Below, piece after piece: positions 43,430 through 53,392 of a stretch of DNA of 64,000 bases. The notes beneath the pieces are model-generated. The model was given only the letters and a program-made list of their open reading frames with translations. It was not told where the DNA came from and ran no database searches. Each line of letters starts with the position of its first letter. The first letter of the stretch is position 1. Origin of the DNA: Fasciola hepatica (lineage: Eukaryota; Platyhelminthes; Trematoda; Plagiorchiida; Fasciolidae); the NCBI GenBank assembly GCA_948099385.1, contig CANUEZ040000168.1:11380001-11444000 (forward strand), in the 5' to 3' direction. The position numbers and the translations under genes are program-made.

Positions 43430-46144
43430 TCATTTAGTTAGATGGAAGCCACCCTCTTCCAGCAATCTCGTCAGACCCCTGAACTGCTCTAGAGCTGATT
43501 CCACATCATTGAATGACCCAAGGTAGTCGTCGACGTAGAAGTTCCTGCTGACGCTTTCTACCACCGTCCGATGTACTAGATCGCCATGTTTGTTCGCTGA
43601 TTCTCGGAGGGCGTAGTTCGCACAAAATGGTGACGATATGGCTCCGAAGGGGTGGACGGTCGTCCTATAATTCACCACTGCGTTGTCCCGGTCGCTCCCT
43701 TCCCACCACAGGAAACGCAAAGCATCTCGTTCTCCTACCGGAATCTTCACCTGATGGAACATTTCCCTAATGTCAGCAGACAAAGCCACTTTACCCACTC
43801 TGAAACGGCACAAAACATCGATCAGTGGAGTGGTCCAGTCAGGCCCCTGTAGTAGGCGATCGTTTAACGACTTGCCCTGGAACTTGGCCGCACAGTCGAA
43901 AACCACGCGCAGTTTATTGGGTTTCTTAGGGTTGATAACCGGATGGTGAGGCAGATACCAGATACCCCTTTTGCTGTCGGTGTTAACAGGCACCCTTTCA
44001 ACGTAACCGAGGGCCTCGTTTCGCTTCATCAAATCCGCGTATCGTTCCCACAGATTCTGGTCTCGAATGAAGCGTTCTTTTAGTCGTAGTAATCGTTGGA
44101 GAACATAATTTCTGTTGTCAGTCCACGGGTCGACCGGTGTGCGCCATGGGAGGGGAACCTCGAACTGTTTTTTGAGGCCTCTAGTGCCTTGCCGCACCGT
44201 TTGTAGAGCGAAGTGATCCTCTTGAGACAACGTCGGTCTTTCGTGTCCAATGTCATGAAACTCCTTTTCATACAGCCGTTGCAGATGATACTCTATGCGG
44301 TCCGTTTCGGCGGATAAGTAATTCACGGAACCGCGTACCCCTACTGGACCGTATAACATCCATCCCAGAGCCGTGCGTACGGCATAAGGTGCCTGGCGGT
44401 CGCCCACTCTTTGGTCAAGCACCCAATGCGCCTCTGGCACGTCGCATCCGATGAGGAGATCCACCTCATCATCTTCCCAGTCTACGACGGTTACATCCTG
44501 CAGGTGGGGCCATCGAGTCAAGATTGCGTTCACCGACCTTGGTGCTCGCATGGGAAGATCCGCTAACGTGAATGCCTCCGTTGGTTCAATTTCCTCGTTA
44601 GTGTCTAGAGAGATGAGTTGCAGCCTTAATCTACCGGCAGTCATTACCTGTGTTCCGCCCACCGTGCTCACTGCTAACGACGTCGCACCTTTAGCCAGTT
44701 GGTGTTTGTCGGCAAACCGCTCTTTCACTAAAGTGGTGTCGGATCCACTATCAACGAAAGCCAACGCCTTGACTATCCCAGTCGGAGTCACTACTCCCAC
44801 GGCCACTACGCCTAAACGTACCGGTTTACTGGCAGATTGTGAAGTTGAACAAATCACGCTGGGCTTGGCAATCGCCTCGGATATGGTTACTCTCGCCTGA
44901 TGCAGCAGCCGATGGTGTCTGCCCGTGCAGCACTCGTAACCACATCGATTCCTTGTTCTACAGGCTGCTGCCCGGTGCGTGGTGTTGAGACAGATGAAAC
45001 ATGCTCCTGCCATCCTCGCCATTCCCCACCGTTCGTCGATTGTGGCATTGCCGAACTTGGGGCATTCTGGTAGGCCATGGCTAGTACCACAGGATCTGCA
45101 ATTTGGTTTCGCCGTAGCATCTCGTGAAATGACGTGTGTGTTGGTCCAAGGCTGGTACTTTGGATGTTCCCGTACAGGGGTTTGGACTTGGCTAGTACCG
45201 GGCTTGTTTTCTCGGTTGCTGTCCCGGATGAGTCGGCCGAATCTGCTGTCAGCTATCTTCGTTTGCCTGTCTAAGTATTCAGTCAGGTCTTCGAAGTTGG
45301 CTTCTCTGTCGCCTCGGCTTATCCGTTCAGCTTCTTCCGCCCACCGACCCTGTAGCTCGGGAGGGAGGTGACGGACTATGCCTTCCAAAGTGTGCATGGC
45401 GTCTAGGTCAGCTCTGTAACCTAAATGGTCGAGGGCTATTGAGCAGTTCTGCATCTTGATCACCAGGTCGGCCATGGTGTAGACGTCGCCCTTGGTTTTC
45501 TTTGCCTCTGCCATCACGCCCTCTATTAGGTTACGGGCTACTTTGAAAGGTTGGCCAAACAAGTCCCTCAGAATCTTTTTTGCCCTTGTGTAGCCTTGTT
45601 CTGGATCGAGCATGGTGCATCCGTCGATAGCTTCTCGTGCTCGGCCTCGGCAGTAGTGAGTAAGGTAAAGAAGCCTTTGCCCAGGGTCGTTTACCTTGTT
45701 TTCAACGAACGTCTCGAACTGTTTGACAAACTTGCAATATTGCTCAGCTCGCCCGTCGAAAACCGTTAACTCCACTCTAGGCAGATCGATCGATGGTGGT
45801 TTGTAGTCGGCGACCTGCGTGGGGTTCCCTACCTTATTGCACTCTAACCTATCGGAAGTGTCGAAGTCACTGGTCCTATACTCTCGCTGTTTCTGTGTAC
45901 ACTTCTCTGCTTCATGCGCCTGTAGTCTAGCCGAAAGTAACTGTTGCTCTAGTTCTATTATTCTCAGCTTATATAAATCAACGTCCTTACGATCAATATT
46001 GCTTTCAATAACACATGAGCTAGCACTGACAGGACTAGGCGATCTAGCATTAATTAAAGAATCATATGTACCCAAAACCTCCCCAGAGACTTGCCGTATT
46101 ACTTCCTGTCCGGGTTCGACTGCCTTTGATCCTTTCCTTGGCAT
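43430..46144 (-). CDS. BEL element 1 Gag-protease-reverse transcriptase
   Basis: 904 codons, start ATG at 46144 (MPRKGSKAVE). Order: Gag with a coiled-coil-like stretch near residue 55-80 and capsid-like region, zinc knuckles CRSCGTSHGLPEC (CX2CX3HX4C, about 349) and CFICLNTTHRAAAC (CX2CX4HX4C, about 383), aspartic protease FVDSGSDTTLV (about 462), then reverse transcriptase with SADIREMFHQVKI and YVDDYLGS (about 868). The frame ends in TGA (43432-43430), after which the second part continues in the same frame. Confidence 0.93.
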   Translation of the reverse strand: MPRKGSKAVEPGQEVIRQVSGEVLGTYDSLINARSPSPVSASSCVIESNIDRKDVDLYKLRIIELEQQLLSARLQAHEAEKCTQKQREYRTSDFDTSDRLECNKVGNPTQVADYKPPSIDLPRVELTVFDGRAEQYCKFVKQFETFVENKVNDPGQRLLYLTHYCRGRAREAIDGCTMLDPEQGYTRAKKILRDLFGQPFKVARNLIEGVMAEAKKTKGDVYTMADLVIKMQNCSIALDHLGYRADLDAMHTLEGIVRHLPPELQGRWAEEAERISRGDREANFEDLTEYLDRQTKIADSRFGRLIRDSNRENKPGTSQVQTPVREHPKYQPWTNTHVISRDATAKPNCRSCGTSHGLPECPKFGNATIDERWGMARMAGACFICLNTTHRAAACRTRNRCGYECCTGRHHRLLHQARVTISEAIAKPSVICSTSQSASKPVRLGVVAVGVVTPTGIVKALAFVDSGSDTTLVKERFADKHQLAKGATSLAVSTVGGTQVMTAGRLRLQLISLDTNEEIEPTEAFTLADLPMRAPRSVNAILTRWPHLQDVTVVDWEDDEVDLLIGCDVPEAHWVLDQRVGDRQAPYAVRTALGWMLYGPVGVRGSVNYLSAETDRIEYHLQRLYEKEFHDIGHERPTLSQEDHFALQTVRQGTRGLKKQFEVPLPWRTPVDPWTDNRNYVLQRLLRLKERFIRDQNLWERYADLMKRNEALGYVERVPVNTDSKRGIWYLPHHPVINPKKPNKLRVVFDCAAKFQGKSLNDRLLQGPDWTTPLIDVLCRFRVGKVALSADIREMFHQVKIPVGERDALRFLWWEGSDRDNAVVNYRTTVHPFGAISSPFCANYALRESANKHGDLVHRTVVESVSRNFYVDDYLGSFNDVESALEQFRGLTRLLEEGGFHLTK

Positions 46145-46186
46145 TTTGCGTGATTTTTCCTCGTTCCAAATAGATCTATTGAGTAT

Positions 46187-46565
46187 TGTTACGAACGTTT
46201 GAGCAATGCGTAGCCAAATTCGCAACGGATCCCGAAATCAGAAGGCGATTATCCGTGATAATTCTACGATACTAGATTATTAAAATAAACAATGACGTAA
46301 ACAATATACAAACCTCAATAATACGATCACAAAGTCTCAACAACGAGAAACCGAATAGCAGCGTGTGAGCAGACAACACGTGCGTCACGCAGGTCCTGAA
46401 CAAGGATGTGCCAAAATAGCGCTCTGGGCGCGAACAAACAACAATTGGTCCAGAAAAACAACCAGTTCGTAAAGACAAGTCAGTAGTGTATGGAAATGAG
46501 TGATGTTGGGAAAAAACACTGAATCGCGAGGGAAAAAGGGGGATTTTCCACGACCGGCTGTTACA
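46187..46565 (-). repeat. BEL element 1, 5' LTR
   Basis: 379 bp, nearly identical to the 3' LTR. Its promoter direction is leftward. It is followed on its outer side by the CTCAC target duplication. Confidence 0.95.
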
Positions 46566-46693
46566 CTCACCATCGGGCTTGGTGCATCTTACTCCAAAGA
46601 ATGCATTGGCAGGTAATGTTTGGCTAATGTCTCAGCCTTTCCGTCATCTGTTGTAACCATTTAATCGTTGTCCATCAGCCCCGAAATACCTGC
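46566..46693 (-). mobile_element. LINE C, middle segment (128 bp between two BEL elements)
   Basis: Minus-strand reading has ISGLMDND, then VTTDDGKAETLAKHY, the conserved linker between endonuclease and reverse transcriptase of CR1-like LINEs (LINE A1 has VTDDQGKADALGEYF). It joins LINE C at 39863 on one side and 53393 on the other once the BEL elements and one copy of each duplication are removed. Confidence 0.85.
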
Positions 46694-47070
46694 TGTAACA
46701 GCCGGTCGTGGGGAATCCCCCTTTTTCCCTCGCGATTCAGTGTTTTTCCCAACATCACTCATTTCCATACACTACTGACTTGTCTTTACGAACTGGTTGT
46801 TTTTCTGGACCAATTGTTGTTTGTTCGCGCCCAGAGCGCTACTTTGGCACATCCTTGTTCAGGACCTGCGTGACGCACGTGTTGTCTGCTCACACGCTGC
46901 TATTCGGTTCCTCGTTGTTGAGTCCTTGTGATCGTATTATTGAGGTTTGTATATTGCTTATGTCATTGTTTATTTTATTAATCTAGTATCGTAGAATATC
47001 ACGGATAATCGCCTTCTGATTTCGGGATCCGTCGCGAATTTGGCTACGCATTGCTCAAACGTTCGTAACA
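46694..47070 (+). repeat. BEL element 2, 5' LTR
   Basis: 377 bp from TGTAACAGCC to TTCGTAACA. A possible primer-binding site (TGGAACGAGG) lies at 47090-47099, rather far (19 bases) from the LTR end. Confidence 0.93.
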
Positions 47071-47113
47071 ATACTCAATAGATCAATTTTGGAACGAGGA
47101 AAAATCACGCAAA

Positions 47114-49828
47114 ATGCCAAGAAAAGGATCAAAGGCAGTCGAATCCGGACAGGAAGTAATACGGCAAGTCTCTGGGGAGGTTTTGGGTACATATGATTCT
47201 TTAATTAATGCTAGATCGCCTAGTCCTGTCAGTGCTAGCTCATGTGTTATTGAAAGCAATATTGATCGTAAGGACGTTGATTTATATAAGCTGAGAATAA
47301 TAGAACTAGAGCAACAGTTACTTTCGGCTAGACTACAGGCGCATGAAGCAGAGAAGTGTACACAGAAACAGCGAGAGCATGAGACCAGTGACTTCGACAC
47401 TTCCGATAGGTTAGGGTACAATAAGGTAGGGAACCCCACGCCGGTCGCCTACTACAAACCACCATCGATCGATCTGCCTAGAGTGGAGTTAACGGTTTTC
47501 GACGGGCGAGCTGAGCAATACTGCAAGTTTGTCAAACAGTTCGAGACGTTCGTTGAAAACAAGGTAAACGACCCTGGGCAAAGGCTTCTTTACCTTACTC
47601 ACTACTGCCGAGGCCGAGCACGAGAAGCTATCGACGGGTGCACCATGCTCGATCCAGAACAAGGCTACACAAGGGCAAAAAAGATTCTGAGGGACTTGTT
47701 TGGCCAACCTTTCAAAGTAGCCCGTAACCTAATAGAGGGCGTGATGGCAGAGGCAAAGAGAACCAAGGGCGACGTCTACACCATGGCCGACCTGGTGATC
47801 AAGATGCAGAACTGCTCAATAGCCCTCGACCATTTAGGTTACAGGGCTGACCTAGACGCCATGCACACTTTGGAAGGCATAGTCCGTCACCTCCCTCCCG
47901 AGCTACAGGGTCGGTGGGCGGAAGAAGCTGAACGGATAAGCCGAGGCGACAGAGAAGCCAACTTCGAAGACCTGACTGAATACTTAGACAGGCAAACGAA
48001 GATAGCTGACAGCAGATTCGGCCGACTCATCCGGGACAGCAACCGAGAAAACAAGCCCGGTACTAGCCAAGTCCAAACCCCTGTACGGGAACATCCAAAG
48101 TACCAGCCTTGGACCAACACACACGTCATTTCACGAGATTCTACGGCGAAACCAAATTGCAGATCCTGTGGTACTAGCCATGGCCTACCAGAATGCCCCA
48201 AGTTCGGCAACGCCACAATCGACGAACGGTGGGGAATGGCGAGGATGGCAGGAGCATGTTTCATCTGTCTCAACACCACGCACCGGGCAGCAGCCTGTAG
48301 AACAAGGAATCGATGTGGTTACGAGTGCTGCACGGGCAGACACCATCGGCTGCTGCATCAGGCGAGAGTAACCATATCCGAGGCGATTGCCAAGCCCAGC
48401 GTGATTTGTTCAACTTCACAATCTGCCAGTAAACCGGTACGTTTAGGCGTAGTGGCCGTGGGAGTAGTGACTCCGACTGGGATAGTCAAGGCGTTGGCTT
48501 TCGTTGATAGTGGATCCGACACCACTTTAGTGAAAGAGCGGTTTGCCGACAAACACCAACTGGCTAAAGGTGCGACGTCGTTAGCAGTGAGCACGGTGGG
48601 CGGAACACAGGTAATGACTGCCGGTAGATTAAGGCTGCAACTCATCTCTCTAGACACTAACGAGGAAATTGAACCAACGGAGGCATTCACGTTAGCGGAT
48701 CTCCCCATGCGAGCACCAAGGTCGGTGAACGCAATCTTGACTCGATGGCCCCACCTGCAGGATGTAACCGTCGTAGACTGGGAAGATGATGAGGTGGATC
48801 TCCTCATCGGATGCGACGTGCCAGAGGCGCATTGGGTGCTTGACCAAAGAGTGGGCGACCGCCAGGCACCTTATGCCGTACGCACGGCTCTGGGATGGAT
48901 GTTATACGGTCCAGTAGGGGTACGCGGTTCCGTGAATTACTTATCCGCCGAGACGGACCGCATAGAGTATCATCTGCAACGGCTTTATGAAAAGGAGTTT
49001 CTTGACATTGGGGACGAAAGACCGACGTTGTCTCAAGAGGATCACTTCGCTCTACAAACGGTGCGGCAAGGCACTAGAGGCCTCAAAAAACAGTTCGAGG
49101 TTCCCCTCCCATGGCGCACACCGGTCGACCCGTGGACTGACAACAGAAATTATGTTCTCCAACGATTACTACGACTAAAAGAACGCTTCATTCGAGACCA
49201 GAATCTGTGGGAACGATACGCGGATTTGATGAAGCGAAACGAGGCCCTCGGTTACGTTGAAAGGGTGCCTGTTAACACCGACAGCAAAAGGGGTATCTGG
49301 TATCTGCCTCACCATCCGGTTATCAACCCTAAGAAACCCAATAAACTGCGCGTGGTTTTCGACTGTGCGGCCAAGTTCCAGGGCAAGTCGTTAAACGATC
49401 GCCTACTACAGGGGCCTGAATGGACCACACCACTGATCGATGTTCTGTGCCGTTTCATAGTGGGTAAAGTGGCTTTGTCTGCCGACATTAGGGAAATGTT
49501 CCATCAGGTGAAGATTCCGGTAGGAGAACGAGATGCTTTGCGTTTCCTGTGGTGGGAAGGGAGCGACCGGGACAACGCAGTGGTGAATTATAGAATGACC
49601 GTCCACCCCTTCGGAGCCATATCGTCACCATTTTGTGCCAACTACGCCCTCCGAGAATCAGCGAACAAACATGGCGATCTGGTACATCGGACGGTGGTAG
49701 AAAGTGTCAGCAGGAACTTCTACGTCGACGACTACCTTGGGTCATTCGATGATGTGGAATCAGCTCTAGAGCAGTTCAGGGATCTGACGAGATTGCTGGA
49801 AGAGGGTGGCTTCCATCTAACTAAATGA
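47114..49828 (+). CDS. BEL element 2 Gag-protease-reverse transcriptase
   Basis: Same length (904 codons) and domain order as the element 1 protein: two zinc knuckles, DSGSD protease, YVDDYLGS reverse transcriptase. It differs by scattered substitutions. It ends in the same in-frame TGA (49826-49828), followed at once by ATG. Confidence 0.93.
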   Translation: MPRKGSKAVESGQEVIRQVSGEVLGTYDSLINARSPSPVSASSCVIESNIDRKDVDLYKLRIIELEQQLLSARLQAHEAEKCTQKQREHETSDFDTSDRLGYNKVGNPTPVAYYKPPSIDLPRVELTVFDGRAEQYCKFVKQFETFVENKVNDPGQRLLYLTHYCRGRAREAIDGCTMLDPEQGYTRAKKILRDLFGQPFKVARNLIEGVMAEAKRTKGDVYTMADLVIKMQNCSIALDHLGYRADLDAMHTLEGIVRHLPPELQGRWAEEAERISRGDREANFEDLTEYLDRQTKIADSRFGRLIRDSNRENKPGTSQVQTPVREHPKYQPWTNTHVISRDSTAKPNCRSCGTSHGLPECPKFGNATIDERWGMARMAGACFICLNTTHRAAACRTRNRCGYECCTGRHHRLLHQARVTISEAIAKPSVICSTSQSASKPVRLGVVAVGVVTPTGIVKALAFVDSGSDTTLVKERFADKHQLAKGATSLAVSTVGGTQVMTAGRLRLQLISLDTNEEIEPTEAFTLADLPMRAPRSVNAILTRWPHLQDVTVVDWEDDEVDLLIGCDVPEAHWVLDQRVGDRQAPYAVRTALGWMLYGPVGVRGSVNYLSAETDRIEYHLQRLYEKEFLDIGDERPTLSQEDHFALQTVRQGTRGLKKQFEVPLPWRTPVDPWTDNRNYVLQRLLRLKERFIRDQNLWERYADLMKRNEALGYVERVPVNTDSKRGIWYLPHHPVINPKKPNKLRVVFDCAAKFQGKSLNDRLLQGPEWTTPLIDVLCRFIVGKVALSADIREMFHQVKIPVGERDALRFLWWEGSDRDNAVVNYRMTVHPFGAISSPFCANYALRESANKHGDLVHRTVVESVSRNFYVDDYLGSFDDVESALEQFRDLTRLLEEGGFHLTK

Positions 49829-52309
49829 ATGTCGAACGCTTCGGAAGTGCTGAAGGTCATCCCGTATCACGAAAAGGCCGAAAGTGTAAGAGATTTGGAC
49901 GGCTCTCCACTTCCTATCGAGCGCACTTTAGGGATACAATGGGACGCGGAAACGGACGATTTTGTTTTCGAACTGAACGTTCCCGAGCTGCCAATAACCC
50001 GTCGTGGCATACTATCTGCTGTCTCAAGTTTGTTCGACCCGCTCGGTTTCGTCTCACCATGGCTGCTACCCGGAAAGATCTTGCTGCAGCGGCTGTGCCG
50101 TAAGAAAGTTGATTGGGACCAGTCACTGGACCGAGGGGACCGGCTGGACTGGGAGGAATTTTTGAACACCTTGAAGAAATTAGGGGACATAAGAATACCA
50201 CGATGTTTGACCCCTGGCCATACGACACGGACTGGAGAACTACATGCCTTTTCCGATGCATCCGAAGTCGGTTATGGAGCTGTGGTGTACGGACGATGGT
50301 GCGCAGGAGATGGACAATATACCACGAGGATCCTGTTCGCCAAAGCCCGCGTTGCTCCACTGAAGTCGGTCTCAATCCCACGCCTTGAACTCAGCGCAGC
50401 CGTGTTGGCAGTCAGGGTGGTGCAAGCTGTGAAGAGATGTTTCGATCTCTACATTTGGTCGGTGAGCTTCTGGACGGATTCAACGATAGTACTTTACTAC
50501 ATTAACAAAGTACGGAGCCGGTTTAGTACTTTCGTTGCTAACCGGCTCACGATTATCCACGATGAATCGGCCACGCACCAGTGGAGTCATGTCAGGTCTG
50601 GCGATAATCCGGCCGACCTGTGCTCCCGAGGTGCGAACTACCTCAGGCAACTGGACACGTGGACGAGAGGGCCGAACTTCCTGCAATTGCCCAAACAGGA
50701 CTGGCCCGTGTTCGAATTAAAACCCCCTACGGAATTGGAACTGGAGATCAAAGGCGTAGTGATAGCAACCAACGTCGTCGAAGCGTCGCCCATTTTATCG
50801 CGACTGGTCCGGTTTTCTTCCTGGATGAAGACGCTTCGTTCGCTAGTTTGGTTAACCAGGTTCAAGATAAGTTTACTAGTCATGAAAGGGCTACGGCCCT
50901 CAGGTCGGATACCGGTCGGCCCGATAGGTCCCGATGAGCTACAAGCTGCAGAGTACAATATTTTCAGAATGATACAACGCGAGGCTTTCGCCCGAGAACT
51001 CAAGAGGGCGGAAGAAGTGGGGCTGACCAATGAAGACATGCCATCTCCAAGAGGCGAGCTGAAGCGTTTAAACCCCAAACTCATCAACGGACTGCTGCGG
51101 GTGGATGGTAGGCTGACCAACGCCCACCTGAACTTCGACACAAAGTATCCTATACTGCTGCCTGCGAGACAACCTGTAGTAGAGCTAATGATTCAACACG
51201 TCCACGCCGTGGAGGGACATGCCGGGGAAAGTCACGTGACGAGCGTCATCCGAAAGCGCCTTTGGTTGTTGAGAGGACGAGAGACTGTAAAACGCGTAAT
51301 CCGACGGTGTGTGCAATGCAGGAGACGCAATGCCACAGCAGGCAAACAACTCATGGCCCCACTACCAGAATGCAGGGTGACTACGGGCTAGTGGCCGTTC
51401 AGTGACACCGGGTTGGACTATTTCGGGTCCTCGTGGATCAAGTGTGGGGAAAGATTAGAAAAGCGATACGGATGTATCATGACGTGCATGAAATCACGTG
51501 CGGTACACCTAGAAGTCGCACATTCGATGACGACCGATTCGTTTCTACGGGCCTTGCAAAGATTTATCAACCGAAGAGGCGTACCGGCCGATATATACTC
51601 AGATAATGAATCGAACTTTGTGGGCGCTCAACGGGAATTGCAGCGTTTGCACAAGAACATAAACAGGGACGAACTGCAGAATCGAACCGTGGCCTACGGC
51701 ATACGCTGGCATTTCAACCCCCCACAGGCCAGTCACCGAGGCGGCATATGGGAACGCATGATTCGGTCCGCCAGACGGATATTGCTGTCAATCATGGAGC
51801 AGCAGCCGCCCGACGACGAGACCCTGAACACCGTCATGACTGAGGTGGAGCGAATCCTGAACAACCGCCCCCTGGTTCCAGTATTGAACGGCGACCCCAT
51901 CCACCTGGCGCTCACCCCAAACGACTTATTGACGCTAAGGTCGAACGAGGGTTTCCAAGGGCCGGTAAACCTTCATGGGAGCTACCTCCACGGGTGGAAG
52001 CAAGCGAACTATCTGGCCAAGGTCTTCTGGAGGCGATGGCTACGGGAGTACCTACCGGCTTTGCAGACTCGACAGAAGTGGCTGGCCAAAACAAGACCAT
52101 TCAAAGTTGGGGACGTGGTTATGATCGCCGACGAACGCGCACATTTCAGCGCTTGGTCTTTGGGAGTAGTTACGGAAACCATCAAAAGCACTGACGGAAT
52201 GATAAGAACGGTGAAGGTGAAGACAGCTAACGGAGTGCTCATTCGTGACATACGCAGTATTAACCTACTCGAGAGCGAAGACGGAGGAGCTGATAACCCT
52301 GAGGCCTAG
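49829..52309 (+). pseudogene. BEL element 2 RNase H-integrase with internal UAG
   Basis: Same frame as element 1's second part. The frame is open from 49829 to a TAG at 51389-51391, where element 1 has TGG (context VTTGWWPFS), and then open again to 52309. The stop falls between the integrase zinc-binding region and its catalytic core. In addition the highly conserved SDNGSN reads SDNESN. The catalytic D, D, E residues remain, with 49 residues between the last two. Confidence 0.92.
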
Positions 52310-53015
52310 TAAACCTTTCTTACACCAGTAATCGAGGTGGATAAAGAAACACCATATATACCACACAATCTCCGTCAAACACGTTAAGGTGTTCGCGGTC
52401 CTTTCGTTGACATTACAGAAGGTTCTTTCCGATATGTGGTGATGAGTGCGATTACATTATACATCCCGATACATACACGCATGCACGACGCACTCTACAT
52501 CCCGTAAACCCATCATACATGTGACAGTGTTCTTTGTTTGCCTTTTGTTGACGCTACCGAATGCCCCTAGCACATATGGAAGTAGTGGAGCTCAGGTCAC
52601 ACATGCATGCTACATTTACTCGTTTTTCTTGCCACGCGGTCTTTTGTTGACATTGCAGAAAGTCCTCCTTTGATGTGTAGTCATACCTGTGATTTCATTG
52701 TAACCCCGGAACACACACACACGCACGCACACACACACACACACACAAGCACGTACATCCAGGACCGGACGGCCCCTTACGAGGACAATGTCTATGTGAC
52801 CATTCACGCCCGCCATCGGTCATTTGGTCTAGTGGAAGATGTAGACTAGCCTCACGTCTATGTAGCCAATGGGTTAGGTGCGACCAGTAGTAGAACGTCG
52901 ACGACGAGCATTAGACGCGCGCACTGACAGCAGGGCCTAGGCAGGTAGGAAGAATCAGTACCTTTATACCGAACCTTTGACTCTGCTAAGGATCCAGGAG
53001 GATTTTGGTGGGCGG
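52310..53015 (+). other. BEL element 2, 3' untranslated region
   Basis: About 700 bp matching the same part of element 1 inverted. It contains an AC microsatellite (52711-52746) and a purine-rich tract 'aggaggattttggtgggcgg' immediately before the 3' LTR. Confidence 0.8.
52711..52746. repeat. (AC)n microsatellite inside BEL element 2
   Basis: AC run with a few GC interruptions, the counterpart of 40513-40548. Confidence 0.9.
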
Positions 53016-53392
53016 TGTAACAGCCGGTCGTGGAAAATCCCCCTTTTTCCCTCGCGATTCAGTGTTTTTCCCAACATCACTCATTTCCATACACTATTGA
53101 CTTGTCTTTACGAACTGGTTGTTTTTCTGGACCAATTGTTGTTTGTTCGCGCCCAGAGCGCTACTTTGGCACATCCTTGTTCAGGACCTGCGTGACGCAC
53201 GTGTTGTCTGCTCACACGCTGCTATTCGGTTCCTCGTTGTTGAGTCCTTGTGATCGTATTATTGAGGTTTGTATATTGCTTATGTCATTGTTTATTTTAA
53301 TAATCTAGTATCGTAGAATATCACGGATAATCGTCTTCTGATTTCGGGATCCGTTGCGAATTTGGCTACGCATTGCTCAAACGTTCGTAACA
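53016..53392 (+). repeat. BEL element 2, 3' LTR
   Basis: 377 bp, matching 46694-47070 except for about six bases. It is followed by the CCTGC duplication. Confidence 0.95.

Larger units (their letters stand above)
39864..46565 (-). mobile_element. BEL/Pao retrotransposon 1 (complete, 6.7 kb)
   Basis: Two 379-bp LTRs bound an internal region encoding Gag, protease, reverse transcriptase, RNase H and integrase. LTR ends are TGTAAC/GTAACA-type with terminal TG...CA. The target duplication CTCAC is exact (39859-39863 and 46566-46570). The two LTRs differ at about two positions, so insertion was recent. Element 2 at 46694-53392 is its near-identical inverted partner. Confidence 0.95.
46694..53392 (+). 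mobile_element. BEL/Pao retrotransposon 2 (complete, 6.7 kb)
   Basis: Two 377-bp LTRs bound an internal region nearly identical to element 1 but on the opposite strand. The target duplication CCTGC is exact (46689-46693 and 53393-53397). The LTR pair differs at about six positions, more than in element 1. One extra stop lies in integrase. Confidence 0.95.

Noticed and set aside
41007..45769. Many antisense frames within the BEL coding regions
   Set aside because: They are shadows of the Gag-Pol frame and appear as mirror pairs in both elements.
46272..46986. Open frames inside the BEL LTRs (also at 39949-40281 and 52977-53308)
   Set aside because: They lie wholly in LTR sequence, recur because the LTRs are repeated, and have no retroviral or host protein motif.
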